From: CAYPEK01 sp964409645
Lineage (GTDB): Bacteria; UBP15; UBA6099
DNA: 55,062 nt
Assembly (NCBI GenBank): GCA_964409645.1
Contig: CAYPEK010000017.1
Location: 1-55,062 of the forward strand
Direction of reading: 5' to 3'
Position 1 is the stretch's first letter; every line of letters begins with the position of its first letter. Below are positions 8,068-16,688 of this stretch, piece after piece. The notes beneath the pieces were generated by a model. It worked only from the letters and a program-made list of their open reading frames with translations, had not been told where the DNA came from and did not search any database. The position numbers were made by a program, and so were the translations under genes.

Positions 8068-8100
8068 AAAAAATGCCTCCCCAAGATGGGAAGGCATTTT
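8068..8100 (-). terminator. Intrinsic terminator / attenuator before panB
   Basis: On the minus strand, bases 8100 to 8087 pair with 8083 to 8070 (one A/C mismatch) around a three-base loop, followed by T residues to 8068. The stem contains AAAATGCCT and AGGCATTTT. It separates folK from panB, but it ends 16 bases before the panB GTG, leaving no room for a promoter after it. A regulated terminator is therefore more likely than a plain operon end. Confidence 0.75.
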
Positions 8101-8150
8101 GATTGAACCTTGTCCCTGTCTCGGGCATTTCTGCTCCAAGCAGATTTCAC
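8101..8150 (-). promoter_or_regulatory. Candidate panB leader RNA with antiterminator segment
   Basis: This is the proposed transcribed leader, read from about 8148. It contains hairpin TCTGCT-TGG-AGCAGA (8144-8130) followed by AAATGCC at 8130-8124. That heptamer is complementary to GGCATTT in the 3' arm of the downstream terminator, so an alternative antiterminator pairing is possible. This layout is what ligand- or ribosome-controlled attenuators show. Comparison with the published 'pan' RNA motif, found upstream of panB operons, would be natural; I cannot confirm a match. Confidence 0.45.
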
Positions 8151-8154
8151 TCAA

Positions 8155-8183
8155 ATAATATAGCTTACTTTAAATTTTTTCAA
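8155..8183 (-). promoter_or_regulatory. Candidate sigma70-type promoter for the pan genes
   Basis: On the minus strand TTGAAA (8183-8178) and TATTAT (8160-8155) are each 5 of 6 matches to consensus, with a 17-base spacer. It overlaps the last codons of folK. The predicted start is near 8148, which would give a leader of about 97 bases ending in the panB attenuator hairpin. Confidence 0.5.
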
Positions 8184-8679
8184 TCGCCTGATCTGAAAAA
8201 TTAAAAACGGACTTTCTCCGCTCAAAAAAGTCGCTCAGAGACGATCCGTTTGGCAGCATAAAGTCAGGTTCGACCTCCAATGCCGGAATCAGCACAAACA
8301 GCCTTTCGCCGAACTGCGTGTGCGGCACGATCAGCTCGTGGCTCTGAACAACTCGTTTGCCGTAAAAGATGATGTCGATGTCAATCGGTCTTGCTGTCCA
8401 ACGGGGCTGATTCATAATACGCCCCATGCTTTTTTCGATTTCCTTGCATCGCGAGAGTAGTTCGTGTGGCGTCAGTAATGTCGAGCCGGAAATAACGATG
8501 TTAAGAAAATCGGGTTGGTTCGGATTCCCAACGGGATTAGTTTTGTAAAAAGAAGAAATTTTTAGAACTTGAAAACCGGCTTCATTGAGTTTTTCGATCG
8601 CGGCAAGTATGTTGGCTCTGGAATCGCCGAGGTTCGATCCAAGCCCTAAAAGAACTATTTCACCTGAATGCTTATTCAT
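8170..8679 (-). CDS. folK: HPPK: hydroxymethyldihydropterin pyrophosphokinase, FolK
   Basis: FolK transfers pyrophosphate from ATP to 6-hydroxymethyl-7,8-dihydropterin in folate synthesis. The 169-residue protein has the start LLGLGSNLGDSRANI, SSFYKTNPVGNPNQPDFLN, and the two strongest family signatures, PRWTARPIDIDIIFYG (metal-binding Asp pair) and LIVPHTQFGERLFVLIPALEV. The usual 'R..GPR' is replaced by GRIMNQPRW. Folate supplies the methylene-THF that PanB uses, which gives a metabolic reason for its position upstream of panB. The gap to rnd is only 23 bases. Confidence 0.95.
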   Translation of the reverse strand: MNKHSGEIVLLGLGSNLGDSRANILAAIEKLNEAGFQVLKISSFYKTNPVGNPNQPDFLNIVISGSTLLTPHELLSRCKEIEKSMGRIMNQPRWTARPIDIDIIFYGKRVVQSHELIVPHTQFGERLFVLIPALEVEPDFMLPNGSSLSDFFERRKSVFNFSDQAIEKI

Positions 8680-8702
8680 AAACCGATGATTTAACGGATC
8701 GC

Positions 8703-9875
8703 CTAAGAATTCTCTTTTACGATATTAAGAATCTCTTCACCGTAAATTCTGGCGCGTTTTTTGCCGACGCCCTCTATTACGGAAAGAGCCTCGGCTTCTT
8801 TCGGACGCTCTCTCGCCACTGCTTCAAGCGCATAGCCGGGCAGTACGGCAAGATGATGTATATTAATTGATGCAGCCTTTTCGCTTCTCCATTTTTTCAG
8901 GGTGTCAACCAGCTTCTGGTCGTCCCAGCGAACGGGTTTTCTGCCGTCGCTTCGTTTCTTTGCGATCGGTGGCGGTATCTGCGAACTCTGCCGCCGTTCG
9001 CCTCTCCTGATCGCATTAAGCATGTGCTGCCCGTATCTGTGCCATACAGTTGGGGTAATGCCTTTTACGGCCATGATCTCAATTTTATTATGAGGGCACG
9101 CGTGCGCGACATCTATTAATGTTTTGTTATTGATTACCTTGAAGGGCGGGCTGTTGAGTTTCGCTGCATACTCCTGCCTCCAGAGAAACAGTTCATACAG
9201 CACAGGTATTTCAGACTTTTCTAAGCCCTTTGCGCCTTTGATATCCCATACGGTCATATTTTCATAAGCCGGTTCGAGCGGCGGTCTGTTTTCGAGATGC
9301 TTGAATTCAATTTCGGCCTCTTCGAGAAGGTCGCGCTCTTCGAGTTCGGAATACAGATATCCTCGAAGACCTATCAGGTATTGCGAATCTTGGCAGAGGT
9401 AAACCATCTGTTCGAGCGAGAGAGGGCGCTCGATCCAGTTCGATTTCGTGAACTTCTTTTCGAGTCGGACGCCGAAGTATTTTTCAACAAGGTCGGCCAT
9501 CCCGATTTTATTGTGGTTCAGAAACTGCGCCGCGACCATCGTATCAAACAAATGGCGGCATTCATATCCGAAGTCGCGTTTCAGAAGCCCCACATCATAA
9601 TCCGCGCCCTGAAAAATCTTTTCGATCTTCGGGTCGGAAAAGAGCTCGCCTAGACAGCTCAAGTCGTCGATCCTGAGCGGATCGAATATGTAATTCGCGC
9701 GTGTGTTTGATATTTGTATGGTACAAACCTGTTCTTTAAAAGCGTATAAACTGTTGCTTTCAGTATCGACGCCAAGCTTTCTACTTCTCGAAAGATCGTC
9801 GAGCGCGCTTGCAAGATCGACTTTTGAGTCAACGTAGTACGTAGGCTGCGAAAATTGTTTTCCGTCCAGTCTCAT
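8703..9875 (-). CDS. rnd: Ribonuclease D
   Basis: A DEDDy-type 3'-5' exoribonuclease, 390 residues, close to the family length. The catalytic set is visible: Asp37 and Glu39 (GVDTES), Asp94 (GADYDVGLL), and Tyr159 with Asp163 (YLCQD). The C-terminal half carries two HRDC-like nucleic-acid-binding domains, at about residues 215-290 (ELFLWRQEYAAKLNSPPF) and 312-388 (WRSEKAASINI, ending KKRARIYGEEIL). RNase D trims tRNA and other stable RNA 3' ends. It is the first gene of the minus-strand cofactor block and is divergent from the oxidoreductase gene at 10047. Confidence 0.93.
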   Translation of the reverse strand: MRLDGKQFSQPTYYVDSKVDLASALDDLSRSRKLGVDTESNSLYAFKEQVCTIQISNTRANYIFDPLRIDDLSCLGELFSDPKIEKIFQGADYDVGLLKRDFGYECRHLFDTMVAAQFLNHNKIGMADLVEKYFGVRLEKKFTKSNWIERPLSLEQMVYLCQDSQYLIGLRGYLYSELEERDLLEEAEIEFKHLENRPPLEPAYENMTVWDIKGAKGLEKSEIPVLYELFLWRQEYAAKLNSPPFKVINNKTLIDVAHACPHNKIEIMAVKGITPTVWHRYGQHMLNAIRRGERRQSSQIPPPIAKKRSDGRKPVRWDDQKLVDTLKKWRSEKAASINIHHLAVLPGYALEAVARERPKEAEALSVIEGVGKKRARIYGEEILNIVKENS

Positions 9876-9968
9876 TTCCGGTCATATTATTGTATTATTA
9901 GAGCCGTTCCAGTCAACATTGTGCCGAGAATCGTTTTTTTCGACAAAATCGGACTGCCCAATCATTTT

Positions 9969-9998
9969 TTGACAATAAATTGCCAAATAAGGTAATAT
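9969..9998 (+). promoter_or_regulatory. Candidate promoter for the Gfo/Idh/MocA gene
   Basis: TTGACA at 9969-9974 and TAATAT at 9993-9998 are separated by 18 bases. The predicted leader begins near 10005 and includes a 5-bp hairpin GAGCC-CTGA-GGCTC (10013-10026) before the GGGGG ribosome-binding site. The hairpin could affect translation; nothing more can be said. Confidence 0.5.
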
Positions 9999-10046
9999 TT
10001 ACACTGAAAATTGAGCCCTGAGGCTCGAAAAACGGGGGTATCCTGA

Positions 10047-11117
10047 ATGAAACCGATTAGGGTTGGAGTGGTTGGTCTTGGAATGGTAGCTCAAATTATG
10101 CATCTCCATTACCTTCAGGACCTTGACGATTTCGAGATAGCGGCAATATGCGATGTATCGAAGAAAACTCTCGATTACGTGGGCTGCATGTACGGAGTCG
10201 AAGCACGCTACACAGACGCAATCGAAATGATAAAAAATGAAAAACTCGACGCGATTTTCATTCTCACATTTCTTCATTCGGATATCGCGGTGGCTGCGGC
10301 CCGCGCGGGTGTGCACATATTCTGCGAGAAACCGGTTTCTTTCAGCTTAAAAGAATGCGATGAGATGGCGCGCGCGGCGGATAAAGCCGGCGTCACCTTC
10401 ATGGTCGGATACATGAAACGCTACGACGACGGGTATCTAATGGGACTCGATCACTTTAAAAGCATGAAAAAGAAGGGCGATGTGCGAATGATCCACGTGC
10501 ACGACGCCTGCTTCAGGAACGATCTGGCCCTCAAAACAATGTATCAGATTAGGTCATTCGACGACATCCCGAAGAGTCTGATGGTCGAGACGGAAAAGAA
10601 TATTCAAAAACGGATTGCTGAGGCGCTCGGCAATGCTCCGAAATTCGTGGGGAACGCATACAGAATGCTTCTCGAAACCGGCTCGCACGACATAACCGTG
10701 CTCAGAGGCGCATTCGGCGACCCGACACGGATCATCAGCACGGAAATCTGGCCCGCGGGCAACTGGTTCGCTTCGACACTCGACTACGGCGGCGACGTGC
10801 GATGTATTTTCGACATCGCGAGAACGGCCCGCAACTGGGGTGACGAGCATATAACGGTGTACGGCATGACTCGAACCGTGTCTGTCCAGTTCCCGATCCC
10901 GTTTCACAGAAACGCCCCGACAATCGTCAAGCTGATGGGGATGGAAGGGGATTCCACTGCGGAGCAGGTCGTGGTGCCTTCATACAGCGAATCCTTCAGG
11001 AATGAGCTACAGCATTTTGTGGAGTGCATAAGAAAGAAGAAAACGCCGCTAACTTCATTAGCTGAAGCTCGGAAGGACACAGAATTGATGGTTAAAATCA
11101 TCAAGAAGTTCAAATAA
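10047..11117 (+). CDS. Gfo/Idh/MocA-family oxidoreductase
   Basis: A 356-residue NAD(P)-dependent sugar or polyol dehydrogenase-type protein. The N-terminal Rossmann domain has VGVVGLGMVAQIMHLHYLQ, and the family signature FCEKPVSFSLKECDEM (Lys of EKP at the active site) is intact. The C-terminal alpha/beta domain shows a candidate catalytic segment GSHDITVLRGAFGDP, where the His resembles the usual 'HD..R...G' motif (GGHxxD-like). Substrate cannot be read from sequence; this family includes inositol, glucose-fructose and aminosugar enzymes. It is alone on its transcript apart from the small exported protein that follows. Confidence 0.88.
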   Translation: MKPIRVGVVGLGMVAQIMHLHYLQDLDDFEIAAICDVSKKTLDYVGCMYGVEARYTDAIEMIKNEKLDAIFILTFLHSDIAVAAARAGVHIFCEKPVSFSLKECDEMARAADKAGVTFMVGYMKRYDDGYLMGLDHFKSMKKKGDVRMIHVHDACFRNDLALKTMYQIRSFDDIPKSLMVETEKNIQKRIAEALGNAPKFVGNAYRMLLETGSHDITVLRGAFGDPTRIISTEIWPAGNWFASTLDYGGDVRCIFDIARTARNWGDEHITVYGMTRTVSVQFPIPFHRNAPTIVKLMGMEGDSTAEQVVVPSYSESFRNELQHFVECIRKKKTPLTSLAEARKDTELMVKIIKKFK

Positions 11118-11137
11118 ATCTTATTTTTGTTTATAAT
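11109..11137 (+). promoter_or_regulatory. Candidate promoter producing a leaderless mRNA
   Basis: TTCAAA (11109-11114), a 17-base spacer and a perfect TATAAT (11132-11137). The ATG of the next gene begins 8 bases after the -10 box, at the expected transcription start, and no Shine-Dalgarno precedes it. The -35 box overlaps the end of the oxidoreductase gene. Confidence 0.5.
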
Positions 11138-11144
11138 TGTGAGC

Positions 11145-11849
11145 ATGAGAATTTCTAAAGGTTCGTCGATTAAGTCTTTAGTTGTTTTGTTTTCTCTTTT
11201 GCTCTTTGGCTGTGTTTTGCATTGTCCGGAAGCGCGCGCGGATCAGGATGGAACAATCAATATAATCGGCCCGAACGGCGTGTGTATCATAAACGGCGAA
11301 TTCGAAAGAATTTATGCTCCGGAAGACCCGGTGGAAATATCGAGATTCGGAAAGCGGTACGCGTCCGGATATGTGGATCAGGTTGCCGAGACATACATGA
11401 TCGTTAAAGTGAGCCGGAAAGACGCGGATTACTTTCTGAAAGAGGGGGACAGAGTCGCAAAGCCTCTTCCGCCGCCGCGAGAGAAACTAAAGACTCTGAA
11501 AGCCGTAATAAAGCCTCCGGAGGAGAAAGCATTGCCGGAAGAGAAAGTGGAAACCGGCGGAATGCAGGTTGAAAAAGCCTCGAGTGAAGAAGGTGACGAG
11601 GTTATGATCGAAGATACTGGAGGAATGAAATCCGCGACCGATGTGCAGGACATAATAAACAAGCGTGGAAAAGCGGGCGGTACGGTTTCGAGCGACAGCG
11701 AGGTTAAGCAGGGAGTGCTGATAGGTGTAAAATCCTCCGGCGATGAAGAGCCGAAAAGCAAGACAAAAGAAATAAAAATTGACAGCAAAAGACGCCAGAA
11801 AGCAATCGAGCAGGAAGAGCAGAACAAATCTCAAGAAGAACAAAAGTGA
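11145..11849 (+). CDS. Exported protein of unknown function with charged repeats
   Basis: A 234-residue protein I do not recognise. MRISKGSSIK followed by a hydrophobic stretch (SLVVLFSLLLFGCVLHC) and EARADQ is a signal peptide. Either cleavage after ARA or lipid attachment at the Cys of LLFGC is possible. Residues about 40-100 look folded (GTINIIGPNGVCIINGEFERIY, GYVDQVAETYMIVKVS); the rest is low-complexity and rich in Glu, Lys and Gly, ending in a run of Gln, Glu and Lys. Upstream in-frame TTG (11127) and GTG (11139) starts exist, but the ATG is 8 bases after a TATAAT box, which favours a leaderless start. It is followed by the minus-strand tRNA-Leu. Confidence 0.7.
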   Translation: MRISKGSSIKSLVVLFSLLLFGCVLHCPEARADQDGTINIIGPNGVCIINGEFERIYAPEDPVEISRFGKRYASGYVDQVAETYMIVKVSRKDADYFLKEGDRVAKPLPPPREKLKTLKAVIKPPEEKALPEEKVETGGMQVEKASSEEGDEVMIEDTGGMKSATDVQDIINKRGKAGGTVSSDSEVKQGVLIGVKSSGDEEPKSKTKEIKIDSKRRQKAIEQEEQNKSQEEQK

Positions 11850-11859
11850 TATATTGTTT

Positions 11860-11945
11860 TGCCGGAGACCGGACTTGAACCGGTACGCCCCTTGCGGGAC
11901 TCGGGATTTTAAGTCCCGTGCGTCTGCCTATTCCGCCACTCCGGC
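11860..11945 (-). tRNA. tRNA-Leu (anticodon TAA)
   Basis: Read on the minus strand: perfect 7-bp acceptor stem GCCGGAG/CTCCGGC, a D-arm, anticodon stem CGGGA/TCCCG with loop CTTAAAA (anticodon TAA, reading TTA), a long variable arm with GTCCCGC/GCGGGAC-like pairing typical of class II tRNAs, and T-arm ACCGG-TTCAAGT-CCGGT. The discriminator is A. The 3' CCA is not encoded. It is 86 bases long and sits alone between two plus-strand genes. Confidence 0.96.
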
Positions 11946-12127
11946 GTCACTGTAAATGTTGCATAAAACTATTGCGTTTTCAAGATATTACCTTTTTATG
12001 GTACGCGGTTTCGGAATCTGCGCATCTTTATATTGTTATTCTTATGCCGGCCATGCGTGCGGTTGAAAATCAGCCGTTGTTCGTGAATAATCATTGAGGC
12101 GGAAATACTGAAATCAGGGGGGCGAAC

Positions 12128-15100
12128 ATGCTGAATAATCCAAAAATAACAGAACGAAGACTACCCGTTGTCACGATATTGTCTGTGATGGCGTTTGTTT
12201 TTGCATACGTGCAAGTCTGCGTGGCTGATGCGGCAAAGCCTGAGTGGCGGAAGTGCGATCCGCACAAGGACAAAGTCCTTTATACGGTCGGTTATGCGCA
12301 TCTCGACACTCAGTGGCGATGGACGTATCAGGATTCGATTTATACTTTCATCCCCAATACTATGAACTTCAATTTCGACCTTCTCGAAAAATATCCAGAT
12401 TATCATTTCAATTTCACCGGCGCGCGCAGGTACGCGATGATGAAAGAATACTACCCGGCGGATTATGAGCGGGTTAAGGATTACATTGCTAAAGGCAGGT
12501 GGTATGTTTCCGGCAGTTCCGTGGACGAGAACGACGCAAACGTGCCGTCGCCGGAATCCGTAATCAGGCAGGTACTGTACGGCAATCACTGGTTCAGCAA
12601 AGAGTTCGGCAAGACGAGCGAGGATTACATGCTGCCCGACTGCTTCGGATTCACCGCATCGCTGCCGTCGGCGCTTGCTCATGCGGGGCTGAAGGGGTTC
12701 TCGACGCAAAAGCTGACGTGGGGATCGCCGATCGGCATCCCATTCAATGTGGGTATCTGGGAAGGCCCGGACGGGAATTCGATTGCCGCCGCGCTGAAAC
12801 CGCAGTCCTACAGCAGCAAGGTAACGAGCGATCTCAGTAATAGCGCGGAATGGCTTGACAGGATTGATGCCAACGGCAAAAAATCCGGATTTAACGCGGA
12901 CTTTAAATACTACGGCACCGGGGACCGTGGCGGTTCTCCAACGGAGGAATCTGTCAAATGGGTCCAGACCGCCGCCAACAGCGACGGCCCGATCTGCGTC
13001 GTACCCGGTTCGTCGGACAAGATTTTCAGAGATATGACTCCCGCGGACATGTCGAAGATGCCTCGCTACAAGGGCGATCTTCTTCTTACTCAGCACTCCG
13101 CCGGTTCGCTCACTTCAGAGGCATACATGAAGCGCTGGAACAGGAAGAATGAGCTTCTGATCGACGGCGCAGAGCGGGCTTCGGTGATAGCTGCGTGGCT
13201 CGGCGGCTCGGAGTATCAGATCGACAGGCTTAACGATGCGTGGTTTCTTATTCTCGGCAATCAGATGCACGACATACTTCCGGGCACGTCCGTACCGAAG
13301 GCATACGAGTTTTCGTGGAACGACGAGATCATCGCGCAGAACAGTTCGGCGGGTGTGCTCGGAAACGCGGTCGGCGCGGCCGCGCGGCAGCTCGACACAC
13401 AGGTGAAGGGCGTTCCGGTTGTTGTATATAATCCGCTCGCCACAGCGCGCGAGGACATCGTGCAGGCGAAACTGCGGTTCGGCAGCGCGGCGCCGTCGGC
13501 GGTCCGCGTGTATGGGCCGGACGGAAAAGAGGTCCCGTCACAGATTGCGGGAAAGGATGGAGACGCAGTCGAGGTTGTGTTTCTCGCAAAAATGCCATCA
13601 GTTGGTCTTGCCGTTTACGACGTAAGGAAATCGGACAAGCCTTGCTCGATGGCAACTGGTCTGAAGGTCTCGAAGGACGGCCTCGAAAACGGCGAATACC
13701 GTGTGAAAATAGACTCCAACGGTGACGTTGCGGGCATCTTCGACAAGACCGCCGGACGCGAACTTCTTTCCGCGCCGTCGCAGCTTCAATTCCTCGAAGA
13801 CTCACCGAGAGAATATCCTGCTTGGAACATGGACTGGGACGACAGGCAGTTGCCGCCGCTCGGTATTGTCCGCGGACCTGCCAAGGTGCGGATTGTCGAA
13901 AACGGTCCGGCGCGAGTCGCAATCGAGGTTGTTCGCATATTCAAGGGTTCGACATTCCGGCAGACGCTGCGGCTCGCCGCGGGCGGCGCGGGAGACCGGT
14001 TTGAATTGGACAACAGCATCGACTGGCGCACTGAAGGCGGCTGTCTCAAGGCATCGTTCCCGATGACCGCCGCAAACAAAGTGGCGACGTACAACCTTGG
14101 ACTCGGAACGATTCAGCGGCCGAATAACGACTCGGGCAAATACGAAGTGCCGTCTCGTCAGTGGTTCGACCTCACGGATGCCGGCGGCGGTTTCGGCGCG
14201 GCAATTCTCGAAGATTCAAAATTCGGCTCGGACAAGCCGGACGACAATACGGTGCGGCTCACTCTTTTGCGCACTCCCAAGTGCAGGGATTTTTTCGATC
14301 AGGCGACTCAGGATTTCGGGCGTCACAACATTCTTTATGCTGTTGCCGGTCACAAAAACGACTGGCGCGCGAGCGGTATTGCTTGGCGGGGCGCGCGGCT
14401 GAATCAGCCTCTTGTCGCATTCACAGCGCCCGCTCATAAAGGTTGGCTCGGGAAATCGTTCTCATTCATGAAAATAAGCACGCCGCAGGTAGGCGCGTCG
14501 GCGATTAAAAAGGCGGAGGACAGCGATGAAATCGTAGTACGCTTGCAGGAACTTTACGGAACTCCTGCGAATGGTGTCTCAGTCGCATTCGCTTCGCCCG
14601 TAGTCTCAGCCCGCGAGGTGGACGGTCAGGAGCGCAACATAGGCGGCGCGACAATCAAAGACGGCGCGCTCGTAGTCGATATGGGCGGGTACAGCCCGCG
14701 AACGTTTGCCGTAAAACTCGCGCCCGCGAAAATAAAAGAAAACGCTCCGCGTTCGGCGCCGATCACTCTTTCGTTCGATACTTCGGTCGCTTCAGCCGAC
14801 GGTGAAAAATCCGAATCGGGATTCGACGGCAAAGGCAATTCCTTCCCGGCCGAGATGATCCCGGCGGCAGTAACAGTTGACGATATTGCGTTCAAACTCG
14901 GCGCCGGCGGCGCTGGAAAAAAGAACGCGCTCGCATGCCGCGGCCAGAAGCTCGCTCTTCCCGCGGGAAAATACAACCGTCTCTATCTGCTCGCCGCCTC
15001 TTCCGGCGGCGACGTCGCGGCGGCTTTCAAAATCGACGGCAAAGCGACGAAGATCACGGTGCAGGAATGGACCGGTTTCATAGGCCAGTGGGACGACCGC

Positions 15101-16531
15101 GTCTGGAAAAACGACCGAGAGATCAGCGGCCTCAGGCCGGCGTTTGCGAAACGGGACGAGCTTGCATGGTTCGCTTCACATCTTCACAATAAAAACGGTA
15201 AAAATGAAGCATATAATTACAGCTACCTATTTAAATACAAGATCGATCTTCCCACGGGCGCCAAGAGCCTCATGCTGCCGGACGATCCGCGTATAAAAGT
15301 GTTCGCGGCAACAGCGGCGTACAATGAGAACGATGCTGCAGTTCCCGCGCAGCCGCTTTATGATGTGTTCAAAGAACCGTCGGAACCGCCGATGATCGAA
15401 CCGGCCGAGGGCAAATACAAAGATTCCGTTCAGGTTGAAATCCATAAGTCATGGTATGCGGGTTTCGGACGAATTTATTACACAACGGACGGAAGCGAGC
15501 CGACGGTGAAGTCCCGTCAATACACCGGCCCGTTCTGGATTGACCGCGATACAAAAGTGCGCGCACGCGCGTTCAATGCCTCGGGCGCGGGAAGTCCCGT
15601 CTTCGCCGCCGTGTTCGGCATCGCCGATTCAACGCCGCCCGGCGTAGTCTCCGTTTCGGCGTTCGACAGCGTTCAGTCGCTGATTGTCAAATATTCGGAA
15701 CCCGTCGCAAAAGCGGATGCGGAGAAAACAAGTGCGTACACTGTTACTCCGGACCTTGGCATAGCATCCGTTTCGCTCGGCCCGGACGGCCGGACAGTGC
15801 GCCTGAAATTGAACGATGCTCCGAAAATCGGAGAAGAATACATGCTTGCCGTAAGCAACGTTCGCGATGTATCGCCGTCGGCGAATGCCTTGAAGTCGAT
15901 GCAGCCGGTAGAGTTTTCGATTGTCCCGCCGGTTCTCGATCTGAAATTCACAGGTAAAGACAACTCGATCTCAATGGGTTCCGTGCCGAAGGGCAGGGAT
16001 TATGAATTGCGAGGCAACCCGTCGATTAAATCTGGGAAATTCGGGCCGGCGCTTCATATATCGGGCGGGATAGAAGAGTGCCTGAAAATGGGGGACCGGC
16101 CGGAGTTCGATCCCGTGGATGCCATAACTCTTTCCGTTTGGATCAAGCCTGAAGACTGGAACGGAAACAGGCATATTCTCGCGAAAGGTGAAAACGAAAT
16201 CCAATACAGACTGCTGAAGTCGGGCGATAGGCTTGCATTCGATATAACCGGAGTCGGCGAAGTCGCCGCGCCGCTTCCTACCCCCGGCTCATGGCATCAC
16301 ATCGCGGCCACTTATGACGGAGCTGCTATGCGGATATACGTAAACGGAGTGAAGAGAGGTGAAAAAGCGGCGTCAGGCGCTATCCCGGTCACATCCGATC
16401 CGCTTTATATTGGTTCAAAAAGCGCCAACGCGGCAAGGGATGAATATTTCAAAGGCGACATCGACAAAGTTATGATATGGAATTATGCGTTGTCGGCGGA
16501 ACATATTAAGAAGCTCGCCGGAGAAGAATAA
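12128..16531 (+). CDS. Secreted multidomain GH38 alpha-mannosidase-like enzyme
   Basis: A 1467-residue protein with an N-terminal signal segment (VVTILSVMAFVFAYVQVCVADA). Domains in order: GH38 catalytic domain (about 48-400) with His58 and Asp60 (YAHLDTQW), the nucleophile Asp171 (MLPDCFGF) and His381 (NQMHDILPG) as zinc and catalytic residues; the GH38 middle and beta-sandwich domains (to about 885); a galactose-binding-like region (about 890-1070); a chitobiase C-terminal-like repeat (about 1081-1165, IYYTTDGSEPTVKS); an Ig-like domain (about 1168-1255); and a LamG/concanavalin-like domain (about 1270-1460). GH38 enzymes retain configuration and hydrolyse alpha-mannosides. The added modules suggest action on complex extracellular glycans. 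GGGGGG precedes the ATG. This is much longer than a typical bacterial GH38. Confidence 0.92.
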   Translation: MLNNPKITERRLPVVTILSVMAFVFAYVQVCVADAAKPEWRKCDPHKDKVLYTVGYAHLDTQWRWTYQDSIYTFIPNTMNFNFDLLEKYPDYHFNFTGARRYAMMKEYYPADYERVKDYIAKGRWYVSGSSVDENDANVPSPESVIRQVLYGNHWFSKEFGKTSEDYMLPDCFGFTASLPSALAHAGLKGFSTQKLTWGSPIGIPFNVGIWEGPDGNSIAAALKPQSYSSKVTSDLSNSAEWLDRIDANGKKSGFNADFKYYGTGDRGGSPTEESVKWVQTAANSDGPICVVPGSSDKIFRDMTPADMSKMPRYKGDLLLTQHSAGSLTSEAYMKRWNRKNELLIDGAERASVIAAWLGGSEYQIDRLNDAWFLILGNQMHDILPGTSVPKAYEFSWNDEIIAQNSSAGVLGNAVGAAARQLDTQVKGVPVVVYNPLATAREDIVQAKLRFGSAAPSAVRVYGPDGKEVPSQIAGKDGDAVEVVFLAKMPSVGLAVYDVRKSDKPCSMATGLKVSKDGLENGEYRVKIDSNGDVAGIFDKTAGRELLSAPSQLQFLEDSPREYPAWNMDWDDRQLPPLGIVRGPAKVRIVENGPARVAIEVVRIFKGSTFRQTLRLAAGGAGDRFELDNSIDWRTEGGCLKASFPMTAANKVATYNLGLGTIQRPNNDSGKYEVPSRQWFDLTDAGGGFGAAILEDSKFGSDKPDDNTVRLTLLRTPKCRDFFDQATQDFGRHNILYAVAGHKNDWRASGIAWRGARLNQPLVAFTAPAHKGWLGKSFSFMKISTPQVGASAIKKAEDSDEIVVRLQELYGTPANGVSVAFASPVVSAREVDGQERNIGGATIKDGALVVDMGGYSPRTFAVKLAPAKIKENAPRSAPITLSFDTSVASADGEKSESGFDGKGNSFPAEMIPAAVTVDDIAFKLGAGGAGKKNALACRGQKLALPAGKYNRLYLLAASSGGDVAAAFKIDGKATKITVQEWTGFIGQWDDRVWKNDREISGLRPAFAKRDELAWFASHLHNKNGKNEAYNYSYLFKYKIDLPTGAKSLMLPDDPRIKVFAATAAYNENDAAVPAQPLYDVFKEPSEPPMIEPAEGKYKDSVQVEIHKSWYAGFGRIYYTTDGSEPTVKSRQYTGPFWIDRDTKVRARAFNASGAGSPVFAAVFGIADSTPPGVVSVSAFDSVQSLIVKYSEPVAKADAEKTSAYTVTPDLGIASVSLGPDGRTVRLKLNDAPKIGEEYMLAVSNVRDVSPSANALKSMQPVEFSIVPPVLDLKFTGKDNSISMGSVPKGRDYELRGNPSIKSGKFGPALHISGGIEECLKMGDRPEFDPVDAITLSVWIKPEDWNGNRHILAKGENEIQYRLLKSGDRLAFDITGVGEVAAPLPTPGSWHHIAATYDGAAMRIYVNGVKRGEKAASGAIPVTSDPLYIGSKSANAARDEYFKGDIDKVMIWNYALSAEHIKKLAGEE

Positions 16532-16634
16532 AAGGCGCGCATCCGAGGCGCGGCGCGAACAAGCGGGGCGCGCCCCCGCGGCAAGTATTGTTTTTCGTCG
16601 AATGAAGCGTTGCCATCCGGAATCCTGCAAATAT

Positions 16635-16668
16635 AAAAAAAGCCCCCTGCGGTTACAGGGGGCTTTTT
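16635..16668. terminator. Bidirectional intrinsic terminator
   Basis: AGCCCCCTG pairs with CAGGGGGCT around CGGTTA, with A-runs before and T-runs after. It sits between the converging GH38 gene (+) and flagellin gene (-) and can terminate both. Confidence 0.93.
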
Positions 16669-16688
16669 AAGTTTATTCGGTAATGAAT

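Noticed and set aside
8052..8150. N-terminal extension of PanB (33 codons)
   Set aside because: It would be translated through a terminator hairpin and has no similarity to PanB; the GTG at 8051 fits family length.
12161..13096. 311-codon minus-strand frame opposite the GH38 gene
   Set aside because: It is the shadow of a long GC-rich coding region whose sense frame carries the GH38 catalytic residues.
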